A stretch of 64,000 nucleotides of DNA from Pyrus communis. Lineage: Eukaryota > Streptophyta > Magnoliopsida > Rosales > Rosaceae. Shown piece after piece: positions 46,600 through 57,965 of the stretch. The stretch lies in assembly GCF_963583255.1 (NCBI RefSeq), contig NC_084817.1, forward strand, positions 18,333,989 through 18,397,988, in the 5' to 3' direction. The notes under the pieces were generated by a model. The model did not search any database, was not told the origin of the DNA, and saw nothing but the letters and a program-made list of their open reading frames with translations. Numbering within the stretch: position 1 is the first letter of the stretch; the number at the start of each line of letters is the position of its first letter. The position numbers were made by a program, and so were the translations under genes.

Positions 46600-46902
46600 A
46601 ACATGTTTTGTCGTTTTTTACGCTCATGCGAACAAGTAGCATTTTGGTGTCATTTTTTAGGCTCGTGCGAACGAGGAGCGTTTTGGTGTCACCTTATAGG
46701 CTTATGCGAATGAGGAGCGTTTTGGTGTTGCATTTTAAGCTTGTGCGGACGAGGAACGTCTGTTAGGTATTTGGTGCCTTTTGCAGTTTCAGCTAGTGCA
46801 GGCAATGAGTGTGTTTATGTTTAGTGCAGTTTCAATTCATGCAGGCAATAAGAGTTTGGTGTCATCTTGTAGTTTCAACTCGTGTAGGCGAGGAGCATTT
46901 GA
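46600..46902. repeat. Degenerate tandem repeat, about seven units of 39-46 bp
   Basis: Successive units carry GCTCGTGCGAACGAGGAGCG and TTTTGGTGTCA, decaying rightward to CAGTTTCAGCTAGTGCAGGC and TCAACTCGTGTAGGCGAGGA. It lies just past the gag remnant on the element's minus strand. Confidence 0.75.
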
Positions 46903-47379
46903 TGTGAATTTGTTAAACGATCTTGGAAAAGCGTTCCTCGTAAACTTCATAGCAAGGAGTCTTGATCGATTAACTAAAGAAGTCTTCGGTAAGGAAATTA
47001 TGGATCTTGATAGGGATGGACGATCTTCATATTGAAATTTCATCATCTTCAACACTTTCATGTAGCTTTGGAGGTTGACAAGAGCTTATTTGCCTTATCT
47101 TTGATTGGTTGACTTATAGACGAGGTGTATACTTCTTGTACAGTTTCCTTAGAGTGACATGGGTCCATCTTTAAACTTCATTTGGCTTGACTTGCATGGT
47201 TTTGGAGCATGCCCCTAGTGATCGAGGTGAAGATGTCATGTCAAAAGATCCAAAAGTAACGGTGGTATGGTTTGACTCCACCACATCATCAAGGCATAGG
47301 TCGATGACTCATTCTTGGCCCAGCTTCATGATAAAATCTTTCAACACGAAGCACTTTTCAACCAGATGACTGTTGACAT

Positions 47380-48784
47380 GGTGCTACTTGTAGTATCTTA
47401 GGTTGTCGGTGCGATTCATCTCTTTCGGCCGTTTACACTCGGGAAAATCGATCACCTTTTTGTCGAGCAAGTCCTCCAACATGGCAGCCATATCAGAGTC
47501 AAGGAATGGGTAAGTTTTTTCCTCAAGCTCCTTCAAAGTGCGTTTGCGCCTTTCTTGGTCATGAAGAGCTTTGGTCCGCTTCACCTTGTCTTGTTCAGAG
47601 ATTTTAACGAGAGCTATGTTGACCACCATTGCTTCCTTGACAAGCTCTCTCACAGATTTGTCCATTTTTACCCACAGACTTTGTCTTTTCTGTAGTTAAC
47701 AACCAAGTCTTTCTTCCCATGACGGGTGATGCTCAACTCCACGTCGTAGACGCAGGTGGCTAACTCCTCAAATGGTTGCAGTTTGATGACTTGAATAAGG
47801 TAGTGCAATCCCCAATGTAGGCCTTGTACACATATTTTGATCGGGGATATGCCTGAAAGCATGTCTTTGCAGTTGAGGCTCAATGAGCGTCATCAGTTAA
47901 TGTAGTCGACGACCGACTCATCTTTCCATTGAGTTGTATTCATGAGCTCCATCATGCCGACGGTGTGACGGGTGCTATAAAAATAGTTCAAGGAACGAAC
48001 AAACTGCTTCAAGAGGTAGTCTCATTCCGTCCCAAAGTTGTTGCAAGTTTCAACAAAATGAGCGCCATGCTACTTCGAGTTCCCTTTTCCTTTGAACTGC
48101 ATGAACATAGGAGATTGGTAACCTGTTGGCATCCATAAACCATCAATCATTTTTGTGTATGGCTTGGAGTACATTAGTGCATCCCATGAAGTGCCTCTGT
48201 ACTGTGCTTTGATGGTATTTGCAATCATGTCTTGAAGTTGTTAGATGGAAGGAGAGCCTATTGATGTAGCTTTAGACCTTGGCTTTTATTTCCCTCCAAC
48301 TTTGTCAACATGACCCGCCTTCTTTCACTAAACTCCTCATCATGTTAATTCTTCTTTAAGTCAAGGTCGACTTCTTCATCATGCTGTGACTCTAACCTGG
48401 TCATGAGTGTAACAATCTGCACATCCTTCTCCTCGACTGTCCTAGTCAACTTCGTGATCGCATTTTTCATCTGTGCAAGTTGATCCTCAATGGAGGTGGC
48501 GCTGGTGGTTATAACCTGAGCAACCGAAATATGCGACTCTTCAGCGAACATCGAGGGTGCAAGCGAAGTCTCCATGCGGCAAATGCTTTTTGGTGATCCC
48601 TAGTAGGCACATGTGCTTGAGTCCGTGTTTGAAGCCGGTGACAATGAGCAATCCTGTGAACTCTTTGACATGAAAGATCCCTGCTCGTCACTTCTAAACA
48701 CCCTCGCGTGTGCCACAACAGCAACCTTTGGTGCCTCCAGCAAGGCTTGGTTACAAAAGCAATTTGGCCCTTCTTGGAAGCCAT
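47380..48784 (-). pseudogene. gag: Gypsy gag, degenerate
   Basis: Minus-strand fragments in several frames. 48575-48345 has IEDQLAQMKNAITKLTRTVE, the N-terminal helix. 47883-47668 has SLNCKDMLSGISPIKICVQG, LHWGLHYLIQ and FEELATCVYDVELSITRHG, the core gag fold. 47665-47384 has LKELEEKTYPFLDSDMAAML, LEDLLDKKVIDFPECKRPKE and MNRTDNLRYYK, the conserved linker preceding a Cys/His motif. Frames are broken by stops between these pieces. Gag would coat the element's RNA. No protease or polymerase follows. Confidence 0.88.
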
Positions 48785-48842
48785 CGATTTCGAAGTGTGT
48801 TTGGATTTCTTAAACCGAGAAAGAGACGAAAGGTAGAGATTG

Positions 48843-48861
48843 TCCTACTGGGCGTGCCAAA
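48843..48861 (-). other. Primer-binding-like site of the Gypsy-type element
   Basis: On the minus strand TTTGGCACGCCCAGTAGGA follows the 5' LTR after two bases, similar to the TTGGCACGCCCAGTGGGAC-type sequence seen in plant Gypsy elements. Confidence 0.7.
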
Positions 48862-48863
48862 TT

Positions 48864-49671
48864 TGTAAACATGAATGTCCTGTGACAAATAAGACAAGAA
48901 CACATGTACAAAATAAATGATTTATATTAATGAATTTGTAGGGTTACAATCTCTTTACAATTTGATCCTCTTATTCGATCTCCAAAATGTAAGGTGTGTG
49001 ACGTAAGGGTTGTTAATCTAAAGGTCACGATGACTTGATCTTCTATGAATGATTGCCTCAAGGATTTGGCTTGTGGCGAAGGAAGAACCGACACAAGTGG
49101 TGGTGCTTGTTGATTCTCCAAAGGTTTTGGCGAAGAACATAGAGTGCTTTCTAAATTCTTGGGAGTCTTCAGGAATTTGAGAATTTGGATGCTTGAGAGC
49201 TTTAGATTTTCAAAGCTTTAGTGTTTGGGCTTGAAATGATTTTCTGGCCCCCTTTCCTTTGTCTTGGAGCCTTGTATTTATAGACTTCTCAAGCCTTGCC
49301 TACATATGGATTTGACCTTGATTGTGAACCTGATTAATTCACAAAAGAACCAGGACTTGATTTGTGGATTGGCTCGGGGTTTGTTTCCATCAGTCAATCA
49401 ATAAACCAATTATTTAATTTAAATAAAATCAAATAATCAATCTTGCCCAATTTGACATTTCTATTTGTTTTAATTTAAATTAATTAATTTGTTCAATCTA
49501 AATTAAAATCAAATATTAATTTCCTCCAAGCGTTGAGATGTGTCCTTGATGACTCGTCCAGTCTTGATAAGTCATATGCTACGTAAGTCCTAACATGCCT
49601 CGTAAGCCTTCACATGCCAAAATTTAATGTGTTTGGTGATCATTTATTTCACAGAAATTTCGATGTCTACA
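48864..49671 (-). repeat. 5' LTR of the Gypsy-type element (808 bp)
   Basis: Minus-strand start TGTAGACATCGAAATTTCTG, end TGTTTACA. Same content as the 3' LTR with scattered substitutions and one extra segment near CACGTAAGTCCTAACATGCC. Confidence 0.93.
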
Positions 49672-50949
49672 GTTCCATTCAACAATTGATTTTTCATCAT
49701 ACTGAACTTAATCACCCATGTCACTTAGCCTAGGAGAATAGTTTATGTTAAAGTTGTTCTTTCAAACTTTCTACCAAATTTTATCCTATTTACTCCTGGT
49801 TTAGGCATTTGTCTCAATAAACTATTCTTCTAAACCTGAGAATTAGGTTTCAGTGATCACAAAAACTTTAGGGTCTTGTTTAGAGATCTTTATTGAAATT
49901 AATCTTTTAGCCAGAGCATCTACAAAGCTACCATCATCAATTAGGGTCTTTCCTAACTTATAATTCTTAAAGTCAGAAAGATATGTTTGTTTAAACAGGT
50001 TTTGGCTAGGCTTATCTTTTTCTTTCTTCTTGCCATCAGAAGAACAAGAAGTCGAACTTCTTAAGCATGGATCCCTAGGTTCCCATTTTTTAGAATTAAG
50101 AGGATCATTACTTTTTAAAGAATTCTCAATTGTACATGTTTGCCTTCATAAGAATTGGAGAAAAAGGTTGGTGAAATTATTCTGGTGTATAACATCAGAA
50201 ACTCCATTATGTAAAGAAGTCGTTTGACTATCCTTATGCACACTAGGTACTTCTTTGTATGGGGAAGCAATGTTTCATTTTTTTTTTTTATTTACTTGAA
50301 TAGTCTTTTGTGGGGTGAATTGCCTTTTCTTCATTTCCTTCCGCAGTGTTATAAGTTCTAAACAGACTTTCAATTACACTTATACACTACGTATATTCAG
50401 GGAATTTCCAATTTTTGCACACCATCGATACCTAGTAAAAACCTTGGATTAAACTCTTTTTCTTTCATAAACTGAAAATGGGTTTTCTTTAAGAAAACTT
50501 GCCTTTCTTGACTGTACGTTTTTTTTTTCTAACCATTCTCTTTTTAGAGTATTTTCTTCACTAAGATAGTCTAACTCAATAAATTCTTTATTAGGTTTGA
50601 ATTTTGTTATGACAAAGATGTTAGAATCAACATCTGACCAGAGTGGTTCTGGTAGTGAATGATTTCTAAAAGGGGCAGTGGCTCCTACATTTTAAACTTA
50701 ATAAAGTGGAACTCTTTCATGGTCTTGCTCATAAGAATTGGATCTCATTGTTAGCCTATAAATGAATTTGTTCTAAAAAGAAGAGGTGTCGGTGCGTTTA
50801 AAGGATCAACGCTTAATCGGGAACCAACACTCAACCTAACCAACCTATTAGTGGAGAATTGTATTTCTACTTCTTCATCTTCATATTGGTTTATAAAACT
50901 AGGTTTTCTATTCTGAATTGGTTAGGGTGGAGCTGCATCCTGTAATCTT

Positions 50950-51493
50950 TATCTTTCTAGTAGAGTAACTTCATTTCACCTTATTATTCTGGGTACCATT
51001 ATATGGGCTTTTCCTATTTTAGCTTGGAACAAAGTGGTTTGCCCCTTACTATCCATAATATTTGCTTTAGGTAAAATGGCGTTCATCACCTTATATGAAA
51101 TCCTATAAATCACAGCTAAATTTTGTTATCATGATTCCATATCATACCCTTGCATATCAACGCTCAGGATTAGAGTCTTTAAGACTCCAGGGTTCGATAC
51201 CGTTATAGAAAAATTTAGGAAACAATTGAAATAAATTGGTCATTCACTAAGGAATGACTCTACTAAACCAACATGGAATTGACAAAGTTTATGTGTCATA
51301 TATTTCTCAAGAATAGAAGTATCTAACTCTGTTCTGGTTAACGGTTTTACCACTACTTGAATTAGACCAACATGCAAATAGTTATGACCATTTTGCATAC
51401 TTTGATCTAATTGATTTTGGAAAAGCAATTGAAAATCTGCACTGGCATCGGTATCAGAGATTGTTTTTACAACAGTCTTAATTGAGTAATTTG
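50950..51493 (-). pseudogene. Movement-protein-like region of the pararetrovirus, degenerate
   Basis: From a stop at 51497-51495 the minus strand reads into QNGHNYLHVGLIQVV and KPLTRTELDTSI. It then shifts frame, and a later frame shows LFQLFPKFSITV, and beyond a stop AVIYRISYKVMNAILPKAN. The succession (His-hydrophobic core, an NFS-type strand, YRI-x-YKVMN) fits the 30K-superfamily movement domain of caulimovirids, which lets virus pass between plant cells. At least one frame shift and several stops are present. Confidence 0.6.
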
Positions 51494-51905
51494 CTCTAAA
51501 TTCAAAAGATCATTTTTTAATATATATCATATATCGGGACTTTAGGTATGTTCCATTTTTGTAAGTCTTTTCCTATATTACATATGTTACTTCTTCAATA
51601 TTGTTTACCCTTATGGTCCTTGAGCTATCACTATTATGAGAACAACTACTATTACTTATAGTCCTTTTACTCAAAGATCTAATTAAACCTGCCATTAGAA
51701 GAGAATTTATGTACTTCTTTGTTCTCTAGGTGATGTATGGACAGCAACATTGCCTACGCCTAAGAAACGCCTAACCTTGGATAAACTGCGATATGGCTCA
51801 CTGACGACTTCCCTCCACCTTAGTGATAAGTTCTTGCAGAGTATATTGATCTAATAGTGAAGTTTAATTAAATCTACACCACAAAACATATAAATAACAA
51901 GTTTT

Positions 51906-51918
51906 GGCTCTGATACCA
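51906..51918 (-). other. Methionine-tRNA primer site of the pararetrovirus fragment
   Basis: Minus strand TGGTATCAGAGCC, the sequence used by caulimovirids and many LTR elements to start reverse transcription. Confidence 0.7.
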
Positions 51919-53159
51919 ATAGTGACCCATAGTCATTTGATCTTGCTCTTCCTATGAAAAGAAAGAAGATAAGAATATTTAAAATGTTGTTTGATATCAA
52001 GACAAGCAAAGAATTATTCTACGTTTGAATACTTGGCTACGTTTCTTGTAGTCATGTCTGTTGGTTTGATACTTTCATTAAGAGTCTTTCTTTTTGCAGT
52101 TCAACCATGCCAAGTTGAGTCAGATCCACTACATAAAGTTAAGATGTCACCCACTGTACAAGGCTACTTTATGGTGACCCTCTACTCCAGCAGCACCTGG
52201 AAGATTTTCACTTTGTCGTTTTATTTTTAAGTTTTGTTATAAACAAAGCCTTGATGCTCAGTTGTTTACAAGCTTTTCTTGAGATTGTAAAAAATTTAAT
52301 CTAAATTGTGAGAGTTCTTAAGCCTTTGTTGTAACTATGCTATGTGCGCATCTTTTTTATTGAAGATATTATAATAAATATGAGTTTGCTTTATACTTCT
52401 TATATCTCTTTTAATCCATGCTTCTTATTTTATCTCTTTTATTTTTAGTATTCAATCTCCTGTTACTTTATATTTGTTTACTTCAATTGTTATTCATTTG
52501 TTATTATGTTTATACATATATTCTCTTCCTCTAGTTGGGTACTAAGCGGAATATCCTACAAATAAAAATTTAACTTTGCAAAGTAGACTAGTCAAATGAG
52601 CTAGTCAACTAGTTACAAGTTAGTCAGTGATATAAAGTGCAGTTGCAAGAAAAAATCCTAATTGACCAATATGTTCAACTAATCAGAGTTTGCCCAAATT
52701 AGTTTCACAACAATAATTCCTAAACTTGAACACGTTTGCATATCAGTCCATTATGCAAATAGCAATGACAAATCAATTATGAATTAAAGTATGCTGGATT
52801 GACTAATCCAACTCACTAGTCAACTAAGTACAGATTCATCAGTTAATCAAACGCAAATATACGAATCAAACTTGGTTCACTACAAGTTATCCTAGTCAAC
52901 AACAATTGAGCTCATTGCTCATAATATGCAGTATAAGCTTAGTCTCTAACCTATATCAAATAACAATCCATATGATGCATGAAACATATGCAAGTAAATA
53001 AGATATGTGGACAAGTTTAAGAAACAAGGAACGCAAGAAGTTTTTGGTCGGAAAAACCCACCTCTGGGTTAAAAAACTAGTCTCACCACTGAGTTCAATC
53101 CACTAGTGTAAGCAGCTTTACCTTTGTGCAACTTTGCCTTACACTAGATGGATTCCTCC

Positions 53160-53281
53160 GGTCTTCACGAAAGGGGCAGCTTTTCCTGAGCTCTTCACCT
53201 TGTGGCACCAAAATGGTGTTGTCTGCAGTCTTCACAAGATGGCAGCTCCTCCTGAACTCTTCACATTATGGCACCAAGACC
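53160..53281 (+). repeat. Tandem duplication of about 60 bp
   Basis: GGTCTTCACGAAAGGGGCAG...CTGAGCTCTTCACCTTGTGGCACCAA recurs as AGTCTTCACAAGATGGCAG...CTGAACTCTTCACATTATGGCACCAA directly after. Confidence 0.8.
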
Positions 53282-54228
53282 AACACACAAACTATGTCTA
53301 TGATGATATAGCAATGATATACAAATCTAGATTTAAATATCTAGTCAGTTTCATCAATCAAACACCTGAAAGATGAAACTGACATGAATCCAACAAGAGG
53401 CCAGTATAAAGATTTGAAACTTAAAGAACTTGACCACCAAATTAAGACAATACTACCATAATGCAATTATTGGGTGTTTGATGCATGAACATGGTTTTGT
53501 GGCTAGGGTTTCAGTGAAGAACACAAGAGGTAGCTCAAAGCTAAAAACCCTATTTTCAGAAAATGTAAACTTCCTAGCCAAAACAAATGAGCAAATAAAA
53601 ATATTTAAGCAAGCAATTTCAAAGATAGATTTACGAATATTCATGAAGAATATTACCCAGAAAAATGCTTGATGCTCCTAGGAGGTTTAAGGTGGAGATG
53701 ACAAACAATGCCTCTCTCTAAAGTTAATCTCACTCAACCAAAAATAAATGAAACCCACATAATCCTTATAAAGGAAAATGTTTGTTTCAACAGCCAAAGA
53801 CATAAAGGACACTTGTCAAATGTAGAAGCAATCTGAGCAGTTCAATGGTGAAAAGTTCAGTCCCGTATAAAAGGTGTCAATTAGCCCATATAGGCTACCT
53901 TAAATTGTGTACCCAGCTAGCTGGACAGCAATGAGAAATTCTGATGAGACAATGTCACTAGTCAGAATGAACTCAGGTTTATGCATGAATGCACATGTAT
54001 GAACAAACCTTTTGTGATGATGATTGCCTTCAACAAATACATTTGGACACAATATCCAGCAAGATGAACCAATACTGGAGTTGTAAAACAAAAGACAATC
54101 TAAGAGCATGTGTGGTGTCATTTACAACTTTTGACAAGGAAAGCCAAATAACTAAAACAAGACTTCACACTTCCAATTTACAAATTTAAACAAGATTAGA
54201 CGACTCTGACATCTATTGCCATTATTTT

Positions 54229-54246
54229 GTGTGTGTGTGTGTGTGT

Positions 54247-54288
<42 letters not shown>
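54229..54288 (+). repeat. (GT)n microsatellite
   Basis: About 30 GT units with one AT interruption. Confidence 0.97.
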
Positions 54289-54293
<5 letters not shown>

Positions 54294-54399
54294 TATTATA
54301 CAAGATGCTCAACCATTCTCAAGACAATATAACTAATCAATGCTACACTCACTAGTAACGAATAGCAGGAATCGCATACAAAAGTTCATAATAAGTTAG

Positions 54400-55160
54400 C
54401 CAATCCACTGATGAAGATAAAGGCACATCCTGAGAAAGAAACTCTAGCTCGACGAAGGGCCATAGAAGTGTGCGCTTAGTGCATTAATCAGGCTGTGAAG
54501 TAAAGGTCACAGGGGCTATGAGATCCGATTAAGCGTAGGAATTAGTGCTGGAAGCCTTTTTTGTAAGCATAAAATTAAAAGTAGCCCTAAGCTTATGAAT
54601 AAGCTTAAGATAGTCAAGATGGGCGGAGTAGGGCTGGTTTAAGACAAAACAGATCGATCTCTATTCTCCTACTCGTATTTACAAGGTTTCCCACTCACTC
54701 TATTGAGTTGCAGCCCTTGTTGGGCTGATCTAAGTCTTCTGACTTGGATTGGCATACTAGGGTCCAAAGACTCCCATGCTTTCCGTTGGTTAACAACCAA
54801 CCACAACTCACTACCTTGCTTACATTCTAGAAATAGTAGCTTCCGCGCCCTTCATGCATGCTGAAATTGATGTGAATGACCACTCAAACTTAAGTTAACA
54901 GCTTGTAATTACATAATGACAATCAAATCAACGAGCTAAATCCATGCGATGGACCTGAATGCTTAAGTTACGACCTTCCACACCAACAATGATGGGTTAC
55001 CCCCAGCCCACGGGAGGCCTCTTATTTCTAGTCTACATCAAGTACATTGAATGCCTCACAATCAAAATCAAAGAAGATAGGTCAATGAGATGTTCGGGAT
55101 GAAACCTGAGTGGATTCGCGGTAAAGCGGAGCCTCCGGAGGTATGGCGGCTTATGTTGTG
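54400..55160. other. Compositionally distinct block, possible organellar DNA insert
   Basis: Higher GC and complexity than its neighbours, with stretches such as GGGCTATGAGATCCGATTAA, TTTCCGTTGGTTAACAACCA and AAGCGGAGCCTCCGGAGGTA that have the look of plant mitochondrial non-coding DNA. No gene is recognised in it. The identification is from impression only. Confidence 0.3.
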
Positions 55161-57246
55161 CCGTTACACACACACACACATACACATATTTAGGCTAACT
55201 ATATTTTACACTATTTAGGTATAGGGTGATTTTCAAATTAGGTCATGAAGTTTAACTTTTCACATAACACCATGAGATTTTAAAACTGTTCCATTTATGA
55301 ATTATCTAACGATTTATTTAAATCTTCATTAAATTAATGATATGGTGAGCGTGGAACTCGTAATTCGATTGACATGTAAGTCATATTTCTACAAAGTTGA
55401 CTAAAAAAATCTTCAATTAATGGACAATTAGAGGTCCAAATAGTAAAAAATCATGTTGCCATATACATTACATCTCTTATCCTATCTGTGTGTGTTCCAC
55501 GCGTGCGAGCAGTATGTTACCTATGTACTACCCATAAATTTTGGGCCTACAACTCTTAGCTTTGAACACGTGATATATGAGAAAAACACGAGTGCTATTC
55601 TATTTTGTTTTTGCTACAGTGTGCGCGGCATCTTCTATATATATATATATCATTTTTGTGTAAAATATTTGTATGGTATGTGCGTGTTGCTGGAGTTTTA
55701 AGCTATAACATGGAATAGTTCAAGCTTGTCTTATTACTTTAGGCACAAAACATAACTCCAGGACTAGATTTTGGCAAAGTTCCACAAGAACTTAGAATTG
55801 TGCAAAGCAGTTCATCCCAATCCATTCCCTGGAGTGCCCACTAGCAGCAAAGCTATGGAGAATGGTGGACAAGTTTCAATTGAGAATGGTGGAACAATGG
55901 TTATGTGCCCAATGTCAGCAAAGCTATGGAGAGGAAGGAAAGGATTGTTCAGTGTGTGACTAGGCATTTGAGGATTTAAATGTGGGTGTTGGTCAGTTCC
56001 TGTGATAACGAAGGCAAGATGCTTGGCTGTTTTTACAAAAAAAAAAAAAAAAAGATAACAGAGAGAGAGGACACTATTAAATTACGCTAAGTGAGTGGAC
56101 AGGTGTCACAAAATTAGGGAGGCCACGTAGAGGCTACAACCCTTTTTAGGTGCAGAAAATTTGAACTCAAACCAATTGCAATCTTATTTTTTAAAAGAAA
56201 TTAGATCCTGGTGAATTATGTCCCAAACATATCATATCCCAATGAATTATGTCCCGCTGCAGCCACCTTTGTTGTTAATCATCTTACTAACCAAAGTCTT
56301 CAAAGTGGATAGATGTATGCAGGTCCACTTTGTCTTATGAATTGCATGAGCGATGAGTATGTTATGTTGAGTAAAGTTGTGATTTGGCATGTGTTGTGTT
56401 ACCCCTTTTTTTCTGCACCAAAGTTTTTTCTAGGTCTTTTTATTTGGGTAAGATTTTTTTCATCTTTGCATGTATGTTCCATGCATGTATACCTTTGCCC
56501 CTTGGTGGTTGTTTTAATGGAGTTCCTTCTTCTCCCTTCTTCTGCTCTCTCATCAACCACCACTCTACCTAAAAGCCAGCATTTTTGACTTTTCTCCTTC
56601 GTCCATCACCATTCCTTTTACCTTACATAATGTACTCCCCATGCATTCTTCTGTCTGTCCAACTTCCTTTCTAACTCAAATTTGCCCAAATATGATATGG
56701 TTGGCCGTTTCTGTTCTATTGCCAGTCATCGTTGCATCGATGTACTAAATCTTTCAAAATGAAGAGCCAGCCGAACCGAATTGAAATTGCAGGAATCTGG
56801 ATTGGTTTAAATTTCCTGAGCATATTTGGTTAAAACTTAAAACCAAACCAAACTGTGAATATTTTTTTACTTTAGTTTCAATTTCATGGGTGAATCAAAT
56901 TACTCTTACCCTAGGAAATTTTTTATTTTCGATCAAACCCCCAAAATTGTTACTCATTACATAAACTTTAATATTCTATAAAAAAATGTTTACAAGACAT
57001 AAAGAACATCAATAACAAAAATAATAATCCTAAAATAGAAAAATTAAAGAAGATCAAAGTTGCAAAACTAAAACATACACTAAAACAAAAATAAATAAAA
57101 ATGAAATAGCAAGTCACTATAGCTACGTTTGGGGCAACCTTGTACTGCTAATGAAAAAAATAGTGGCAAAATTCAAAATTCAAACTGCTGGATATGTATG
57201 AATAGAGGGAGAAAATATGATGAATATTGAAGGAACATTCAAACTT

Positions 57247-57250
<4 letters not shown>
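55161..57250. other. Intergenic, no supported gene
   Basis: Starts with an (AC)n tract at 55167-55180, then AT-rich sequence with short frames. A 15-A run lies at 56038-56053. An internal near-repeat AGCAAAGCTATGGAGA occurs at 55847 and 55918. No domain seen. Confidence 0.45.
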
Positions 57251-57277
<27 letters not shown>

Positions 57278-57965
57278 GGGTAAAGCAAAGTTCATTCAAA
57301 GAACTAAAATATACACAAAGCCCATAATATACATAGATTCCTGCTCCAAAGACCCAAAGAAAAGGCATAAGCTTTGGCCCATACAAACCCTATAACAAAA
57401 GGCCAGAAAAAACAAAAAAATCCTAATTGGAAAACAATCTACAGTTGCCGTTGGAATCCCATGGAAATCAGTCATCCAAACCCAAGGTTGCCTAAATCGC
57501 CCCAATTTGTTCACAATCCGAGTCATCATGATGAACTCCATACTTCTAGTCAAAGCATCATTACCTAAGGAGCTTCTAGATTGAAGTTCAGTCACCAAGG
57601 AGAACAATCCCATTAGAACGGTTGTGGCAGCGCACCTTCCCTTGCAGAATTGAAAATTCAGCAGAGGAAATTTCATATTTGAACTGGGTATCGAGAACAT
57701 GACTAAGAACGAGAGTTGAAACTGGAAGATCGAATAGATCTACACAAGGATCCAAGTTGGATATACAAGCTATCTATAAGGGCTATAGAAGATAGGCCAA
57801 GGAAAAAGGAAGGATTGGGGCTGCCACAGACCCAAGCCAAAGCTAGGATCGACGGCAGCAAAAGTGTAAAAAAATTGAAGAACCAAGCTTGAAAACTGGA
57901 GAAAAAACTCACACATTGGAGAGAAACTCCCTCACGGAATTAGAACAAAGTGGATTGTTAAGGCG
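57251..57965 (-). mobile_element. Poly(A)-tailed retrosequence, minus strand
   Basis: On the minus strand about 690 bp of unique sequence ends TTCTTTGAATGAACTTTGC followed by TTTACCC and an A run of about 27 bases (57251-57277). A homopolymer tail directly on transcript-like sequence suggests a non-LTR element end or a processed RNA copy. The 134-codon open stretch at 57700-57296 matches nothing I recognise. No target duplication was found. Confidence 0.4.

Larger units (their letters stand above)
37660..49671 (-). mobile_element. Gypsy-type LTR element with gag only, carrying nested hAT and MITEs
   Basis: Direct LTRs (789 and 808 bp) are bounded by GCTCC (37655-37659) and GTTCC (49672-49676), a 4/5 matching duplication. 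On the minus strand the order is 5' LTR (49671-48864), primer site, gag remnants (48784-47380), about 3 kb of low-complexity, repeat-rich sequence, the nested hAT, a block of LTR-like tandem repeats, a polypurine tract and the 3' LTR. I find no protease, reverse transcriptase, RNase H or integrase motif. Without the hAT the element is about 8.3 kb. This layout resembles plant non-autonomous elements described as TR-GAG. An internally deleted autonomous element is the alternative. Confidence 0.88.
49672..51930 (-). mobile_element. Endogenous pararetrovirus (Caulimoviridae-like) fragment, right of the Gypsy insertion
   Basis: On the minus strand a methionine-tRNA primer site (51918-51906, TGGTATCAGAGCC) is followed about 430 bases later by a decayed movement-protein region and then by further broken coding sequence up to the Gypsy insertion. 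Primer site first and movement domain next is the genome order of caulimovirids. No reverse transcriptase is present in the retained part. Frames are broken throughout, so this is an old, non-functional copy. An LTR element with captured movement-like sequence is the less likely alternative. Confidence 0.6.
51931..54399. other. Intergenic, no supported gene
   Basis: AT-rich. 52570-52890 has many GTCAACTAG/ACTAGTCAA words. 53040-53110 (GGTCGGAAAAACCCACCTC) has the look of an old LTR, but no partner is seen. Contains the repeats listed separately. Confidence 0.4.

Noticed and set aside
57296..57700. 134-residue minus-strand protein
   Set aside because: No recognisable domain. It lies inside a poly(A)-tailed retrosequence and lacks gene structure.
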